DNA of 13,082 bases from Marivivens sp. (lineage in GTDB: Bacteria; Pseudomonadota; Alphaproteobacteria; Rhodobacterales; Rhodobacteraceae): assembly GCA_024642185.1 (NCBI GenBank), contig JAHEBR010000037.1:1-13082 (forward strand). Direction: 5' to 3'. The position numbers and the translations under genes were made by a program. The notes under the pieces were generated by a model. The model was given only the letters and a program-made list of their open reading frames with translations. It had not been told where the DNA came from and ran no database searches. Of the stretch, positions 13,039 through 13,082 are shown piece by piece (positions within the stretch are counted from its first letter, which is position 1; every line of letters begins with the position of its first letter).

Positions 13039-13082
13039 GGGGCGATCCTCCAGAAAATTGCTCTAGCAGATAGCTCCAGTCG

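Overview
This window reads as chromosomal DNA from an alphaproteobacterium of the Rhodobacterales (Roseobacter/Rhodobacter type). The grounds are the GC-rich third codon positions of most genes, the IspD-IspF fusion, a divergent gene pair matching protein families I recall mainly from this order (DUF6456 and DUF6477), a characteristic intergenic element at 5222-5260, and a non-pyrrolysine MttB-family methyltransferase. It is mainly a core-genome neighbourhood. I see no phage, transposon, CRISPR array, rRNA or tRNA, and no clearly new multi-gene system.

Layout. (1) The 5' end of dusB (- strand, cut by the window edge) is divergent from a tightly coupled ispDF-pgpA-cinA operon with two ATGA overlaps. 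The 180-base spacer holds three perfect inverted repeats built on a TTTGC/GCAAA core. (2) amtB (+) converges on an MmgE/PrpD-family gene (-), which lies downstream of a COQ10/RatA-type START-domain gene (-). (3) hpt (+), followed after 3 bases by a 61-residue membrane protein, converges on a LysR regulator (-). (4) The LysR gene is divergent from a cytochrome c' gene and a membrane-anchored dihaem cytochrome c gene (+). Their shared control region carries three TGCATA-type boxes. (5) The dihaem gene converges on lipA (-), which is preceded by a DUF6456-like helix-turn-helix gene (-). The latter is divergent from a 100-residue DUF6477-like protein (+). (6) That small gene converges on an mttB-like methyltransferase (-), complete within the window.

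Functionally the window holds isoprenoid precursor synthesis (ispDF), phospholipid head-group processing (pgpA), pyridine-nucleotide salvage (cinA), ammonium uptake (amtB), quinone-linked respiration (COQ10-like), purine salvage (hpt), lipoate synthesis (lipA), a regulated periplasmic cytochrome pair, and C1 or methylamine metabolism (mttB-like). The cytochrome module looks the most accessory: its codon use appears less GC3-biased by eye and it has its own divergent regulator.

The most striking structural feature is that all four convergent gene pairs overlap at their 3' ends (by 11, 4, 4 and 8 bases). Two of them share a CTAG in which both stop codons lie. No convergent junction therefore has room for an intergenic terminator. 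The best leads for new biology are the LysR/cytochrome module, the DUF6456/DUF6477 pair, the inverted-repeat cluster upstream of ispDF, and the unknown substrate of the MttB homologue.
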